The notes under the pieces: model-generated
Databases searched by the model: none
Told to the model about the DNA's origin: nothing
The model's input: the letters and a program-made list of their open reading frames with translations, nothing else
From: Streptococcus agalactiae ATCC 13813
Lineage (GTDB): Bacteria; Bacillota; Bacilli; Lactobacillales; Streptococcaceae
Direction: 5' to 3'
Assembly (NCBI RefSeq): GCF_000186445.1
Contig: NZ_GL636070.1
Span: 1,898,907 to 1,955,336, forward strand
DNA length: 56,430 nt
Shown: positions 8,837-19,148 of the stretch, in pieces
How positions within the stretch are numbered: position 1 is the stretch's first letter
Layout of the letters: each line of letters starts with the position of its first letter
Position numbers and translations under genes: made by a program

Positions 8837-11095
8837 TTAATCTCCTATTGTAATTTTGATTTTTTTAATTTTATTGATGGATTTTCCAACATCAATACTT
8901 TGTTTTCTTACTTTACCTGAGGTTGAACCTTTATAGGTCACTTTTATACCTGTCCATTTAGCAAACTGTTCAACGTTTGCTCTAGACCAACCATACATAT
9001 CAGGTAATTCAGTCAGTTTATTTGTTAATACTAGTAGCTGTTCATTCTCAGCAAGATTAGCTCCTGGTCTTTTAGATACTTTAGAAACTTTACTACCATT
9101 TCCTAAAATAATTGGCTGAACCAGATTACGACGTAATTCTTCCGCTACATGACCTGGATTTTCACCAACTATTTTTGATAGTTTATATTTTGTCTGATGT
9201 TCTGAGTCATTCAATCCCGGTTTTAATATCGTTTCTTTCATTGCTGTTGCTTGTTCTAAAACAGGATTAACAACATCTTTCCAGAATGTGATACTAAATT
9301 TTTCGGGTTGTTGGATGGTAACATACATGATGAAGTCAGGATTTTCCGATGGCACCATAGCCACAACTGAGTTAATAGTATCATTTTTTCCTTGCAGATA
9401 ACCACCACCACCTTCCTGGGCTATTTGGGCAGTACCAGATTTTACTGCAACTGATTGATTCCCCACCTGAATAACTGGGGCACCTGCTGCGTATAATGTA
9501 CCATAATAAGGATCTGTCCCAACAGTAACCATATAATCACGTGTTTTACTAGCTGCTTCTTTGGAAACTGGTTTTCCAACGACTTCTTTTCGTGCTGTAC
9601 GAGAAGTCCCTGTATTTGGATCATAAATACTGCTAATAAACTGTGGTTGTAACATAACACCATCATTCGAGATAGACGTAAATGCGCGCAACATTTGAAC
9701 TTGCGTTACACCAATACCTTGACCAAATGAGCTCATAGCGATAGTTACTTCATTGTCAGATGGGAACAAACCTCCACTTTCATGAAGCATCCCAAAACGT
9801 GTTGGGTAACCAAATTTAAACTTAGAAAGATAGTTTAACCATTTATCTCGTCCCATTTTTTGTTCCAAGGTTACCATACCAACGTTACTGGAATGTGCAA
9901 ACCCTTGTGGAAAAGTCATATAACTACCAGATGATAACCCTTCATTGACATCCCAATCTCGAATAACCGCATCTGCAATTTTATATTGTGCACTATTATA
10001 CACTTCAGTAGAGTTAAAATGCTTAGAATCAATTGCAGAGGCTAGAGTCATTACCTTCATTGTTGAACCAGGTTCAAAAAAGTTATCATATAGTAGTGTG
10101 TTATAGGTACCCAAATTTTTCTTATCGTAACCTTTAAGGGTAGAAGGATTATAAGTAGGACGCTGACTCGTTGCTAGAATTTCTCCTGTTTTAGCGTTGA
10201 CAACTGTAGCACTCGCAAATTTTCCTTTGGTTTTTTCTGCGAAAACATCCATCTGAGTCTCTAAAACAGTCTGAATAGGCTCTGATAAAGTTGTGTAGAT
10301 ATCCTTACCATTAACCGCCCTACGTTCTGTTGTTGCAGTACCTAAAAGAACATTCCCACTACGGTCTTTTTCGTATGTTACTTTACCATCAGTACCTGAT
10401 AATACCTTGTTAAGTGCCGCTTCAAGGCCTGTATTACCAACTAATTTTTTTCCATCTCCATCATCCTGAGGAAGAGTAAATCCTATAAATTGTGAAGCAA
10501 ATATCCCATTTGGATAAATACGCCCCGGACTGGTAGAAAAACCAATTCCTTTGATATCTGACTTTTCCATCGTTTTCTTGATGTCAGCCATCTTGGTATA
10601 AGACAATCCTGAACCTGAACTTCCAAAGGAAACTTGAAACAATTTCTTTTGATTGAGTTGTTTTAGGACAAGATTTTTCTTCATGCCCAATTTATTCTCT
10701 AAGATACTAGCTACTTTTTCATACTGAGAAGGTTGTACATATAGTTTTTGACCTGTAGCTGTCGTATAGTTCTTTGAGATAATAGCGTAGAGACTATAGG
10801 TCGTAGCATCCTCAGCGATAGGATTTCCATTACGGTCGTAAATTGTCCCACGCTTCGCCTGTACTGTCATACTTTGTTGATAGACTTTCTTGGCTTCCTT
10901 GGATAAATTAACCCCAAATTTACTATCTGTACCAACGATGATGACAAAGTTGATGATAAAAATGAAAAATAGGAAAATGGTTAAAATCATCAGATTTTGA
11001 CCTACTCTTTCCCTATTTTTCTGCGGCGAACGCCTATCTCTTATATGGATCACATAATCAAGGAAGATTTTTTTTAGCTTTTTAAAAAAAGTCAC
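8837..11095 (-). CDS. pbpX: Penicillin-binding protein 2X
   Basis: Class B transpeptidase that makes septal peptidoglycan with FtsW. The 752-aa protein has an N-terminal membrane anchor at about residues 32-54, a dimerisation domain, a transpeptidase domain with active-site STMK, SSN and KSG (K552) motifs, and two C-terminal PASTA domains. Codon positions place V at 405 (SSNV) and Q at 557 (KSGTAQ). Substitutions V405A and Q557E are the changes linked to reduced penicillin susceptibility in group B streptococci, so both sites look wild type here. It sits 3 bases after ftsL in the division cluster. Confidence 0.95.
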   Translation of the reverse strand: MTFFKKLKKIFLDYVIHIRDRRSPQKNRERVGQNLMILTIFLFFIFIINFVIIVGTDSKFGVNLSKEAKKVYQQSMTVQAKRGTIYDRNGNPIAEDATTYSLYAIISKNYTTATGQKLYVQPSQYEKVASILENKLGMKKNLVLKQLNQKKLFQVSFGSSGSGLSYTKMADIKKTMEKSDIKGIGFSTSPGRIYPNGIFASQFIGFTLPQDDGDGKKLVGNTGLEAALNKVLSGTDGKVTYEKDRSGNVLLGTATTERRAVNGKDIYTTLSEPIQTVLETQMDVFAEKTKGKFASATVVNAKTGEILATSQRPTYNPSTLKGYDKKNLGTYNTLLYDNFFEPGSTMKVMTLASAIDSKHFNSTEVYNSAQYKIADAVIRDWDVNEGLSSGSYMTFPQGFAHSSNVGMVTLEQKMGRDKWLNYLSKFKFGYPTRFGMLHESGGLFPSDNEVTIAMSSFGQGIGVTQVQMLRAFTSISNDGVMLQPQFISSIYDPNTGTSRTARKEVVGKPVSKEAASKTRDYMVTVGTDPYYGTLYAAGAPVIQVGNQSVAVKSGTAQIAQEGGGGYLQGKNDTINSVVAMVPSENPDFIMYVTIQQPEKFSITFWKDVVNPVLEQATAMKETILKPGLNDSEHQTKYKLSKIVGENPGHVAEELRRNLVQPIILGNGSKVSKVSKRPGANLAENEQLLVLTNKLTELPDMYGWSRANVEQFAKWTGIKVTYKGSTSGKVRKQSIDVGKSINKIKKIKITIGD

Positions 11096-11098
11096 AGA

Positions 11099-11425
11099 CT
11101 AGTCCACCTTCCGATAAATATTGTCGTTTTGAATTGTTAAACCAGCATCTTTAGCAATTTTAGTAATTCGATCACGATTAGAAAGCTCATTTACTTCTTG
11201 TTTAGCATTGTCAAATTCTGTCTGTTTATCGTTGATTTTACTATTTAATTGATTTACTTCTTGTTTAACTTGTAAACTATTACTTTGCAAGTAAATAATA
11301 CCGACTGCCATGATAATAGCAGTAATTACAATAGCGCCATAAAAAGCTTTCTCAATGCGAGAGAAAGTCTTGATGTGACGTTGTAAAGTTTGTGTTACTG
11401 CTTCAGTTCGTTTTTCATTTGTCAT
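11099..11425 (-). CDS. ftsL: Cell division protein FtsL
   Basis: Bitopic division protein of 108 aa with a cytoplasmic basic N-terminus, one membrane helix (FYGAIVITAIIMAVGIIYL, residues 28-46) and an extracellular heptad-rich coiled coil (residues 50-92) that pairs with DivIC and DivIB. The assignment rests on topology and on its place between rsmH and pbp2x, the invariant neighbours of ftsL in streptococci; the primary sequence of this family is poorly conserved. Confidence 0.92.
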   Translation of the reverse strand: MTNEKRTEAVTQTLQRHIKTFSRIEKAFYGAIVITAIIMAVGIIYLQSNSLQVKQEVNQLNSKINDKQTEFDNAKQEVNELSNRDRITKIAKDAGLTIQNDNIYRKVD

Positions 11426-11439
11426 AAGTTTCTTTCTTA

Positions 11440-12387
11440 TTATCGAATACGGCGCGCTACTCTCAATTTCGCTGAATGGGCACGATTGTTCGCTTCTAGT
11501 TCTTCTTGACTTGGTAAGATGGGTTTACGATTAACGAGCTCCATCTTAGGTTGTAAATCATCTGGTATAAAAGGAAGACCTTTAGGTACTTCTACTGTTG
11601 ATGCTTCTTTAAAAAGTTGCTTAGTAAGACGATCTTCTAAAGAATGAAAAGTGATGACAGATATACGACCATCAACAGCTAATAAGTCCATTGCTTGTTG
11701 TATAGATTCATCTGCAGCTCCTAGTTCGTCATTGACTTCAATACGAATAGCTTGAAAAATTTGTTTAGCTGGGTGACCTTTTTTCTTCAGTTCTTTGGCA
11801 GATTTAGACGATTTGATAATCTCAGCCAATTCTGTTGTTGTAGATATTGGTTTTTCAGCTCGTACTTGCTCAATTTTTCGAGCAATTTGTTTTGAAAATT
11901 TATCTTCGCCATACTTAAAGAAAATCCTTACTAAATCATGATAACTATAAGTGTTCACAACGTCATAAGCTGTAAGGCTCTGCTCTCTATTCATCCGCAT
12001 ATCAAGGGGGGCATCTTGTTTATATGAGAAACCGCGTTCACGCTCGTCCAGCTGTGGGCTTGATACACCTAAATCATAACAAATACCATTAATTTCCGAC
12101 ACTCCTAATGCTTTTAAGTTAGAAGATAGATTTCTGAAATTATCTTTGATAAAGGTTACTTGACCGGTATCCACATATTTCTTTAAACGTATATGAGCAT
12201 TGTCAATAGCCTTCTGGTCTTGGTCAAATGCGTAAAGGTGCCCATCTGGGCCTAATTGTGAAAGAAGATATTCGCTGTGTCCTGCTCCACCTAAAGTAGC
12301 ATCTACATAGATACCATCCGGCTTAATATCAAGCATATCCACAGTCTCGTGCAAAAGCACAGTAATATGATGAAAATCGTTTGTCAT
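11440..12387 (-). CDS. rsmH: 16S rRNA m4C1402 methyltransferase
   Basis: SAM-dependent enzyme (formerly MraW) that methylates N4 of C1402 in 16S rRNA. The 315-aa length is normal. The SAM-binding loop reads [15 protein letters not shown] (about residues 28-42); [19 protein letters not shown] (about 104-122) and [12 protein letters not shown] are family hallmarks. It heads the ftsL-pbp2x-mraY cluster. The -10 box lies only 7 bases upstream of the ATG and no ribosome site fits between, which suggests a leaderless mRNA. Confidence 0.95.
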   Translation of the reverse strand: MTNDFHHITVLLHETVDMLDIKPDGIYVDATLGGAGHSEYLLSQLGPDGHLYAFDQDQKAIDNAHIRLKKYVDTGQVTFIKDNFRNLSSNLKALGVSEINGICYDLGVSSPQLDERERGFSYKQDAPLDMRMNREQSLTAYDVVNTYSYHDLVRIFFKYGEDKFSKQIARKIEQVRAEKPISTTTELAEIIKSSKSAKELKKKGHPAKQIFQAIRIEVNDELGAADESIQQAMDLLAVDGRISVITFHSLEDRLTKQLFKEASTVEVPKGLPFIPDDLQPKMELVNRKPILPSQEELEANNRAHSAKLRVARRIR

Positions 12388-12394
12388 AACTTTA

Positions 12395-12403
12395 ATTGTA
12401 CCA
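12395..12403 (-). promoter_or_regulatory. Extended -10 box abutting rsmH ATG
   Basis: TGGTACAAT on the minus strand, an extended -10, with 7 bases between the hexamer and the rsmH ATG. Transcription would begin at or next to the A of the start codon. No good -35 is seen, as is usual for extended -10 promoters. Confidence 0.6.
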
Positions 12404-12430
12404 TAAATCCTAAACTTTAGAAAAGTAAAA

Positions 12431-12455
12431 GAGAGACCGATAAATGCAATCTCTC
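12431..12455 (-). terminator. Terminator after proBA
   Basis: On the minus strand GAGAGA and TCTCTC form a short stem followed by TTTTACTTTT. It lies 15 bases past the proA stop and just upstream of the rsmH promoter. Confidence 0.7.
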
Positions 12456-12469
12456 CTATTATAGGTCAA

Positions 12470-13722
12470 CTATTCCCTTACTTGACCAGTTCCATTAATA
12501 TAGTATTTTGTACTTGTTAAAGCTTCTAATCCCATCGGTCCACGTGCGTGTAATTTTTGAGTCGAAATACCAATCTCTGCTCCGAGTCCAAAAACGAAAC
12601 CATCTGTAAAACGTGTTGAAGCATTAACATAAACTGCCGCTGCATCTACCATATCCTGAAAAATTTCTGCCCTACTGATATTATTAGTAATGATAGCTTC
12701 TGAGTGATGACTACTGTATTTATTAATCCAGCTAATTGCTTGTTCAAAAGAATCTACTACTTTTACTGACATAATATAGTCTAAAAATTCAGTAGCATAA
12801 TCAGACTCACTTGCAGCAACAGCATTTTCTAAAAGTTGTAAAGCTTCCTCATCGGCACGAAATTCAACTGACTGGTTCGATTCTTTGAGCATTTTCTCCA
12901 ATTGAGATAAAAATCCCTTAGCAATAGCTTGATGAACAACTAACCCTTCAGCAGCATTACAGACACTAGGGCGTTGGGTTTTAGCATTAATAACAATCTT
13001 AGCTGCCATATCTAAATCTGCAAATTCATCAATATAGATATGAACATTTCCAACACCTGTTTCGATAACAGGAATCTTTGACTTTTCCTTCACCGTCTGA
13101 ATTAATTTTGCACCACCTCTTGGAATTAAGACGTCCACGTAGTCTGTTGCCTGCATTAACTCCTCTGCTACAACATGACTAGTATCTTCAACTAATTGTA
13201 CTATATCTGGGTTGTGTCCTGTATCTTGCAATGTTTGGCGCATACAATTAACCAAGGCAGTATTTGAAAAAATAGATCTTTACCACCACGTAAAATAATA
13301 GCGTTCCCTGTTTTAAAAGCTAAACTAAAGGCATCCACCGATACATTGGGACGACTTTCAAATATCATTGCAATAACCCCTAAAGGCACTCTTTTTTTAA
13401 GGATTTTTAAACCATCTAAATTTGTATAACCACTAACAACTTGACCAATCGGATCTGCCAAATCTGCTACCTGATAAATACCGTTTGCTATCGCCTGTAT
13501 GCGGTCTTTGTTTAGTCGTAGACGGTCCACCATAATTTCTGAGATACCATTATCTTTTGCCTTAGCAACATCGCGAGCATTCTCAGTCAAAATGGTTTCA
13601 GTATCAGCCACTATGTTTCTCGCTAAGTCCCTGAGTATCTCATTTTTACTAGCTGTACTTAATCGTGCTACTGATTGACTAGCTTTTTTAGCATTTTGCC
13701 CTAATATTTCAATATACGTCAT
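12470..13722 (-). pseudogene. proA: Glutamate-5-semialdehyde dehydrogenase, frameshifted
   Basis: ProA reduces gamma-glutamyl phosphate to glutamate semialdehyde in proline synthesis. Two reading frames cover it: an N-terminal part from 13722 that ends at 13201 with an aberrant tail after LRGGKD, and a C-terminal part from about 13255 to 12470. Restoring one base (a C on the plus strand between 13275 and 13276) turns [11 protein letters not shown] into [18 protein letters not shown] and yields one protein of about 417 aa, the normal ProA length. The catalytic cysteine region ([10 protein letters not shown]) lies in the downstream part. As written the gene cannot make a complete enzyme, so proline auxotrophy would follow unless another route exists. 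A sequencing error cannot be excluded. Confidence 0.88.
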
Positions 13723-13731
13723 AACTCAATC

Positions 13732-14535
13732 TCACTTTCCTTGAGCAAAATAAGTTCCAATATTATGCCCATCTAACACCTTTAAAATATCACGAGGATT
13801 GGCGCCATTCATCAATATCATTTGTCCATTGTTATCAAACACCATTTGTGCACTTTTAATTTTACTAAGCATGCCACCAGTACCAAACTTACTTCCTGCT
13901 CCTCCAGCTGACTTAATGATGTCATCGGTGACCTCAGAAACATGACTACGTAAAACAGCATCATCATAAATATTAGGATTTTTATCAAAAAGACCATCAA
14001 TATCTGACAGCATAATTAATAAATCTGCTTTAGTAATTTTAGCAACGACAGCAGAGAGACGGTCATTGTCCCCAAACTTCGTTTTATGATCCATCTCATC
14101 CACGCTGACAGCATCATTCTCATTGACGATTGGCAAAATTCCCATAGAGAGCAGACTCTCAAAAGAGTTTGTTACATTTTGCAAACTCTCTGGAAAAACC
14201 ACAACGTCACGTGTTAATAAAATTTGGGAAACATGAGTTTGATAGTGCGAAAATATCTGAGAATAAAGACTCATCATGGCTACTTGTCCTACGCTAGAAA
14301 CTGCTTGTTGTTGTGATATTTCTTGAGGACGCTTATCCATTTTCAAAATGTCTAAACCAAACCCCATAGCTCCAGATGATACTAAAATCACCTCCATACC
14401 TTTATTCATAAGACTAGAAATAACAAATGCTAAATGGTCTATTTTACTTAAATTAATTTTCCCACTTGTCTGTACGAGGGAACTGGTTCCTACTTTAATA
14501 ACAATTCTTCTAGTTGTCTCAAAATGTCTTTTCAT
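13732..14535 (-). CDS. proB: Glutamate 5-kinase
   Basis: Phosphorylates glutamate, the first step of proline synthesis. The 267-aa protein is an amino-acid kinase domain ([11 protein letters not shown], residues 11-21; VSSGAMGFG near residue 53; FGDNDRLSA near 150; GTGGMLSKI near 215) and lacks the C-terminal PUA domain of the E. coli enzyme, as is normal in streptococci. It lies 9 bases upstream of proA. The -10 TATAAT is only 6 bases before the ATG, so the mRNA may be leaderless. Confidence 0.95.
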   Translation of the reverse strand: MKRHFETTRRIVIKVGTSSLVQTSGKINLSKIDHLAFVISSLMNKGMEVILVSSGAMGFGLDILKMDKRPQEISQQQAVSSVGQVAMMSLYSQIFSHYQTHVSQILLTRDVVVFPESLQNVTNSFESLLSMGILPIVNENDAVSVDEMDHKTKFGDNDRLSAVVAKITKADLLIMLSDIDGLFDKNPNIYDDAVLRSHVSEVTDDIIKSAGGAGSKFGTGGMLSKIKSAQMVFDNNGQMILMNGANPRDILKVLDGHNIGTYFAQGK

Positions 14536-14541
14536 AAAAAA

Positions 14542-14550
14542 ATTATATCA
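14542..14550 (-). promoter_or_regulatory. Extended -10 box abutting proB ATG
   Basis: TGATATAAT on the minus strand, followed by TTTTTT and directly by the proB ATG. Only 6 bases separate the -10 hexamer from the start codon and no Shine-Dalgarno sequence fits. Confidence 0.6.
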
Positions 14551-14626
14551 TAGGCCCTTTAGGAATGCTATCTGAAAACATCATTGAAAATTCACAAGCA
14601 TTTCCAAGTGTTTTCTTTTATTACTA

Positions 14627-14670
14627 TGCTATAATCTAGAATCGGAAAACGTTTTATAAGTATTAAGGAG
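14627..14670 (+). promoter_or_regulatory. Promoter, cre-like site and RBS of the PTS gene
   Basis: TGCTATAAT (extended -10, hexamer 14630-14635) is followed by CGGAAAACGTTTTA at 14643-14656. This partly matches the catabolite-responsive element consensus and overlaps the expected transcription start, as in CcpA-repressed sugar genes. AAGGAG at 14665-14670 is the ribosome site for the ATG at 14676. Confidence 0.55.
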
Positions 14671-14675
14671 ATATT

Positions 14676-16061
14676 ATGTCTAGAGAATACATCACCTTGT
14701 CAAAAAATATCATCAAACACCTTGGTGGGCAAAATAATATTAACAATGTTTACCATTGTCAAACACGCCTTCGCTTTAGTCTCAATGATCCGACGAAAGT
14801 AAACCTTGAGCAATTAAAAACTTTAAAAGAGGTAAAAACTGTCGTTATCAGCGGAGGGCAACATCAGATAGTGATCGGGACTCATGTCGCAAAAGTGTTT
14901 GAAGAAATTAACTCCCTCATTGAAACTAACTCAACGACTAAAACAGAACAAACCAAAAAAGCCAAAGCAGTTAGTCGAATTATTGATTTTGTTTCTGGGA
15001 CTTTCCAACCGATTTTACCAGCTCTATCAGGCGCTGGTATGATTAAGGCATTGCTAGCTTTATTACTAGTATTCAAAATCTTGACACCGTTATCTCAAAC
15101 ATATATATTACTAAATCTTTTTGCAGATGGTGTTTTCTATTTTTTACCTATCTTAATCGCCATCACAGCTGCTCAAAAATTGAAGGCTAATCCTATTTTA
15201 GCTTTGGGAACTGTTGTCATGCTCCTTCACCCTAATTGGGCTAATTTAGTAGCTTCTGGTAAACCAGTATCCTTATTCCATACGATCCCATTCACACTTA
15301 CTAACTATGCATCAAGTGTCATTCCCATTATTCTAATTATTTGTGTTCAGGCTTATATAGAAAAATATTTAAATCAAATTATTCCTAAATCACTACGTTT
15401 AGTGCTTGTTCCTATGTTAATATTTCTCAGCATGGGAATTTTGTCGTTCTCTATATTGGGACCAATGGGTACTATCGCTGGCCAATATTTAGCTGTTATT
15501 TTTACTTTTTTATCCAAATACGCCAGTTGGGCACCTGCTTTTCTAGTAGGAGCATTTGCTCCTATCCTAATCATGTTTGGTGTTCATAGTGGAATTGCTG
15601 CATTAGGAATCATACAACTAGCGAAATTAGGGGTTGATTCTATTTTTGGACCAGGCATGCTCTGCTCAAATATCGCACAAGCAACTGCAGGTACAGTGGT
15701 GACTCTTATAACAAAAGAAAAAAAGCTTAAAGAAATTGCTGGACCTGCTGCCATAACAGCTTATATGGGAATCACCGAACCTATCTTATATGGTGTCAAC
15801 CTTCCGAAACGTTATCCTCTAATAGCCTCACTTATTGGTGGTGGTCTTGGAGGACTCTATGCCGGTATAATGAACGCTCACCGCTTCGCTGTAGGCTCTT
15901 CTGGTCTACCAGGTCTGTTTCTTTATATCAGTCATACTTCAACACATCTTTTTATTACCATGCTTATTGCAGTTATCATTACTGTAAGCACAACTGCTAT
16001 ATTGACATTCATTCTAGCACAATATTACGAAAAACAAGTTAGCATCAGACAAAGAGACTAG
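14676..16061 (+). CDS. PTS EIIBC, glucose/sucrose/beta-glucoside family
   Basis: Sugar-specific membrane component of a phosphotransferase system; it takes up and phosphorylates a sugar. The 461-aa protein has an N-terminal EIIB domain with the phosphorylated cysteine in YHCQTRLRF (C28), a hydrophilic linker (about residues 88-110) and a C-terminal EIIC membrane domain with the conserved GITEP motif near residue 365. There is no EIIA domain, so EIIA must come from elsewhere, as for several ScrA/TreP-like proteins. It is the only chromosomal gene recognised on the plus strand here. The substrate is unknown; no hydrolase or regulator sits beside it. Confidence 0.88.
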   Translation: MSREYITLSKNIIKHLGGQNNINNVYHCQTRLRFSLNDPTKVNLEQLKTLKEVKTVVISGGQHQIVIGTHVAKVFEEINSLIETNSTTKTEQTKKAKAVSRIIDFVSGTFQPILPALSGAGMIKALLALLLVFKILTPLSQTYILLNLFADGVFYFLPILIAITAAQKLKANPILALGTVVMLLHPNWANLVASGKPVSLFHTIPFTLTNYASSVIPIILIICVQAYIEKYLNQIIPKSLRLVLVPMLIFLSMGILSFSILGPMGTIAGQYLAVIFTFLSKYASWAPAFLVGAFAPILIMFGVHSGIAALGIIQLAKLGVDSIFGPGMLCSNIAQATAGTVVTLITKEKKLKEIAGPAAITAYMGITEPILYGVNLPKRYPLIASLIGGGLGGLYAGIMNAHRFAVGSSGLPGLFLYISHTSTHLFITMLIAVIITVSTTAILTFILAQYYEKQVSIRQRD

Positions 16062-16084
16062 GTTATCCCTAGTCTCTTTGTCTG
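16046..16084 (+). terminator. Perfect 17-bp hairpin over the PTS stop codon
   Basis: CAGACAAAGAGACTAGG and its exact complement flank a 5-base loop, and the stop codon TAG (16059-16061) lies inside the left arm. There is no strong U run after it. It probably ends PTS transcription and may also work on the minus strand. The 16085-16268 gap that follows holds nothing else recognised. Confidence 0.6.
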
Positions 16085-16268
16085 ATAAGATATAATAGAT
16101 AGCAATAAAAATCAAATATTTTAGAGCTAAAACTAGCGTTATTAAACAAAGGATTACAGTGGCTGCCTTCCAACCGTAAAGTCCACAACAAGCCTTTATT
16201 TTATCCGCTATAACTATCTCAGTTATTAAGCATTATTCTTACTGTATGATTTTTCTAAAATCTTTTTA

Positions 16269-17873
16269 CTAAACAAGCTTCTTCCAAAAATTTTTTAGCA
16301 GTAAGTATTGGCAAATTGATAATATGAGCAACCCAATGATAAGGATTATGATATTGACAGCTACAGTATTCCATACCATTGACCAAAAAATACTTATTCC
16401 AATAAGAAAACTACCTATTATCATCATTCCAAACAATGAACCAACTAACAGCCATTGGCCTAACCCTCTATTAAATAGTTGCGTAACCTCTTGCCAATTC
16501 AAGAACAAATGTTTATAGTCACGTCTATAAATAAACTGGCCTTCGATAAGTCCCATGAAGACTAGACCTAAAATGAAGCTCAATAAAACGAGGATTGATA
16601 GTTTAAGTAGAAAGAATCCTACCAAGAAATAAATAAAAGTAGGAACTGCAAGTTGTAATGTTATCAAAGTTACAAATTTATGCTTTAAGAAATACGAAAA
16701 TGATATAGGCAAACTTTTTATAAAGTAGAAATTACTTTTTTCTAAAGAAATACCTACCCCTACAATGCTAGCTGGCATCACACATAAACTACCTATTAAT
16801 ATTCCTGCTAGAAAAGCTATCCCAAAATAATTTTCATTAAAAAATCGACCAATCTCTTTACCATTATTCAAAATTGGAACAATGAACATTGCTAGATATA
16901 ATAGTGGCATTAAAAATGTATTTGTCAATAATGTCGCATTTTGTAAACTTGATAAATGGTGTTTAACAAGAGTTTTATTAATTGACTCACGTTTACTAAA
17001 ATCGATTTGACGATGGACTTTTCTCTGCTTGACCTGTCCATACAACAACTCCTGATAGTAGCGTGGCATAACCCATTTATAAATAGCACCTATCAAGAAT
17101 AAAATGATTAAGAGCGGGAGATAATAGTTGAGAAGACTCTCCATACTAAACGGCGCTGTAACAATATCATAATAACCTCTGACATAAGGGATTGGAGCGA
17201 TATCTTGTAATTTCCCTTGTACCATCTTTTGACTCGTCATATTCACAAATAATAAGGGAACTATTGCTCCAAATGTAGCTAGTGAAATTAATATAGTAGA
17301 AATAAGTTTCCGATTAGCACTTCGAATAATGGCACGGCCTATTAAACTATTAATATACAATGAAATCACCGTTACCGATAAAAATAAAATAGCAAAATTT
17401 ATGATTGCTAGGAGGACCGCAAGTGGGCCACCTATTATACGCCAATAAGCCACAATCATTAAGGTTAGGATTGGCATTAGAAAAGTTACAGACATCCCAA
17501 ATGTTGCAAAAATTTTAGCAACATAGAGCTCTTCAGATTTAATAGGCAAATAAGCATATTGTTTAACATCGTCACTCTCATAGAAAACACTGTACATCGC
17601 AATAAAAGAGTAGATAATGGATACTAGTGTAAAGATACCAATGTAGAACGTGAAATAGCCCGGATATTCTTTAAAATCAAGTGATACAAAGAGAAATACA
17701 TAAATTATTGAAAAGAGCAAAATCTGAAATAACTGATTTCTAAACATGAATTTATAAGCTGAAAATTCTTTTTTAGGATGCTTTTCTTGCTTTTTTCTTA
17801 GTGCCGATAGAGTCTGAGGGTTTGAATAAAGGATATTAATTTTTACGAGTTCCCAGATACGTGACCAATTCAT
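16269..17873 (-). CDS. ABC-2 type exporter permease
   Basis: 534-aa membrane protein with about twelve hydrophobic segments (for example FQILLFSIIYVFLFVSL near residue 50). It starts 3 bases after the adjacent ABC ATPase stop, so the two form one export system. It resembles the EcsB / YthQ-like group of large ABC-2 permeases, but the substrate is unknown. No obvious substrate gene is nearby apart from the possible bacteriocin-immunity gene upstream. Confidence 0.8.
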   Translation of the reverse strand: MNWSRIWELVKINILYSNPQTLSALRKKQEKHPKKEFSAYKFMFRNQLFQILLFSIIYVFLFVSLDFKEYPGYFTFYIGIFTLVSIIYSFIAMYSVFYESDDVKQYAYLPIKSEELYVAKIFATFGMSVTFLMPILTLMIVAYWRIIGGPLAVLLAIINFAILFLSVTVISLYINSLIGRAIIRSANRKLISTILISLATFGAIVPLLFVNMTSQKMVQGKLQDIAPIPYVRGYYDIVTAPFSMESLLNYYLPLLIILFLIGAIYKWVMPRYYQELLYGQVKQRKVHRQIDFSKRESINKTLVKHHLSSLQNATLLTNTFLMPLLYLAMFIVPILNNGKEIGRFFNENYFGIAFLAGILIGSLCVMPASIVGVGISLEKSNFYFIKSLPISFSYFLKHKFVTLITLQLAVPTFIYFLVGFFLLKLSILVLLSFILGLVFMGLIEGQFIYRRDYKHLFLNWQEVTQLFNRGLGQWLLVGSLFGMMIIGSFLIGISIFWSMVWNTVAVNIIILIIGLLILSICQYLLLKNFWKKLV

Positions 17874-17876
17874 ACT

Positions 17877-18611
17877 TTATCCCTCCCTATTAGCTTGACG
17901 TCCTGCTAATTCCAAATAGATAGTTTCCAAATCTTTATCTGGATATTGCATTTTTAACTCACCTAAGCTACCGACAAAGATTAATTTCCCTTGTTTCAAA
18001 ATACCTATTCTGTCGCATAATTGTTCTGCAACTGCTAAGACATGTGTTGAAAAAATAACTGTTTTTCCATTTTTAGCATGTTCTTTCATCATTTCTTTCA
18101 AATCAAAAGAAGCTTGAGGATCTAAACCAGTTAATGGCTCATCTAGAATCCAAATGTCAGGATTTGGAAGAAGGGCACCTATAACAATGACTTTTTGACG
18201 CATACCATGTGAAAAACTTTCAATAGGATTATAGCGCTGCTCCTCTAGTTCAAATATGTCTACCAATTTTGTGATACGTGCTTCAATATCTTCTGGGGCA
18301 ACATCATAAATTTTAGCTAAAAAGTACCAGTATTCCTCTGCGGTTAAATTTAAGAAAATATCTGGCGAGTCCGGTACATAACCTATTTTTTTCTTAATTT
18401 GGTCACGATGTTCTGTCAAAAGTAGGTCATCAATATAGACTTGGCCATAAGTTGCATCAATAATAGATGTTAGAATACTAATTGTCGTTGTTTTTCCTGC
18501 TCCATTGTGACCGATTAATCCAAAAATCTCACCATCTTTAATAGAGAGGGTTAAATCACTGAGAGCTTCTTTTTCCCCGTATACTTTCGAAACATGTTCA
18601 AACTTAATCAT
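17877..18611 (-). CDS. ABC exporter ATP-binding protein
   Basis: 244-aa ATPase of an ABC-2 exporter. Walker A GHNGAGKTT (about residues 34-42), signature FSHGMRQKV, Walker B IWILDEPLTGLDP and the H-loop in IFSTHVLA are all visible. The variant signature FSHGMRQ instead of LSGGQ is common in the EcsA/drug-export subgroup. It precedes and pairs with the permease at 16269-17873. Confidence 0.88.
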   Translation of the reverse strand: MIKFEHVSKVYGEKEALSDLTLSIKDGEIFGLIGHNGAGKTTTISILTSIIDATYGQVYIDDLLLTEHRDQIKKKIGYVPDSPDIFLNLTAEEYWYFLAKIYDVAPEDIEARITKLVDIFELEEQRYNPIESFSHGMRQKVIVIGALLPNPDIWILDEPLTGLDPQASFDLKEMMKEHAKNGKTVIFSTHVLAVAEQLCDRIGILKQGKLIFVGSLGELKMQYPDKDLETIYLELAGRQANREG

Positions 18612-18630
18612 AAAAATCTCCTTTTATCTC

Positions 18631-18942
18631 CTAATGATTCCCAAATACTTTAGAAAGCAATCCCGTTGTTACCTTATTTTGCTCATATCTCTCAGACAAT
18701 TTTTTAGCAGATTGTTTCAATTCCTTAACTGTAGCTAATGACTCGAAAGATTTTTCTATCTCATTATTTTCCAATTGCTGAGTTAACTCATAAGCAACAC
18801 GAGGTACATCGCTAGTTTTTATCAAACCATTCGATGCTGATAATAGTATTGATGATAGCACTGCATCTTCACGGACAGATATATCATTGTAAGTATGCTG
18901 TATCTGCCGATAAAAATCACGACACTCCTTCTTCATAAACAA
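18631..18942 (-). CDS. Small helical protein, possible bacteriocin immunity
   Basis: 103 aa, predicted all helical and soluble, no signal peptide. Its size and pattern (alternating charged helices, a NGLIKTSDVPRVAYELTQQL segment) resemble the enterocin-A-type immunity family, which forms a four-helix bundle in the cytoplasm; this is a weak resemblance judged by eye. It lies 19 bases upstream of the ABC exporter genes and may be cotranscribed with them. No bacteriocin precursor is seen nearby. Confidence 0.45.
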   Translation of the reverse strand: MFMKKECRDFYRQIQHTYNDISVREDAVLSSILLSASNGLIKTSDVPRVAYELTQQLENNEIEKSFESLATVKELKQSAKKLSERYEQNKVTTGLLSKVFGNH

Positions 18943-19105
18943 ACCTTTCTAAAAAGATAATTAATAATAGTTGTATTATTTTATATATACAATAGTTTTA
19001 TCAATTATACTGCGCTATGGAATGTTTGTCAAACGTTTTCAAAAAAGAGTGCTTTCCATCACTTATCAGTCTATCAAAACTATTCTCAAATCCATCCTAT
19101 ATCTT

Positions 19106-19141
19106 ACAAAAAAGAAGTTGAGGTATTTTTCCCAACTTCTT
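19106..19141 (-). terminator. Terminator after tkt
   Basis: On the minus strand AAGAAGTTG and CAACTTCTT form a stem followed by TTTTTTG, immediately downstream of the tkt stop at 19149. Confidence 0.85.
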
Positions 19142-19148
19142 CATGCTC

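Noticed and set aside
8837..11095. PBP2X substitutions linked to reduced penicillin susceptibility
   Set aside because: Codon positions 405 and 557 encode V and Q, the wild-type residues; other positions were not compared.
16046..16084. Terminal inverted repeat of an insertion sequence
   Set aside because: It is a simple hairpin over the PTS stop codon, with no partner copy or transposase nearby.
18943..19105. Plus-strand 72-codon ORF upstream of the tkt terminator
   Set aside because: No ribosome site, low-complexity lysine/leucine content and overlap with the tkt terminator.
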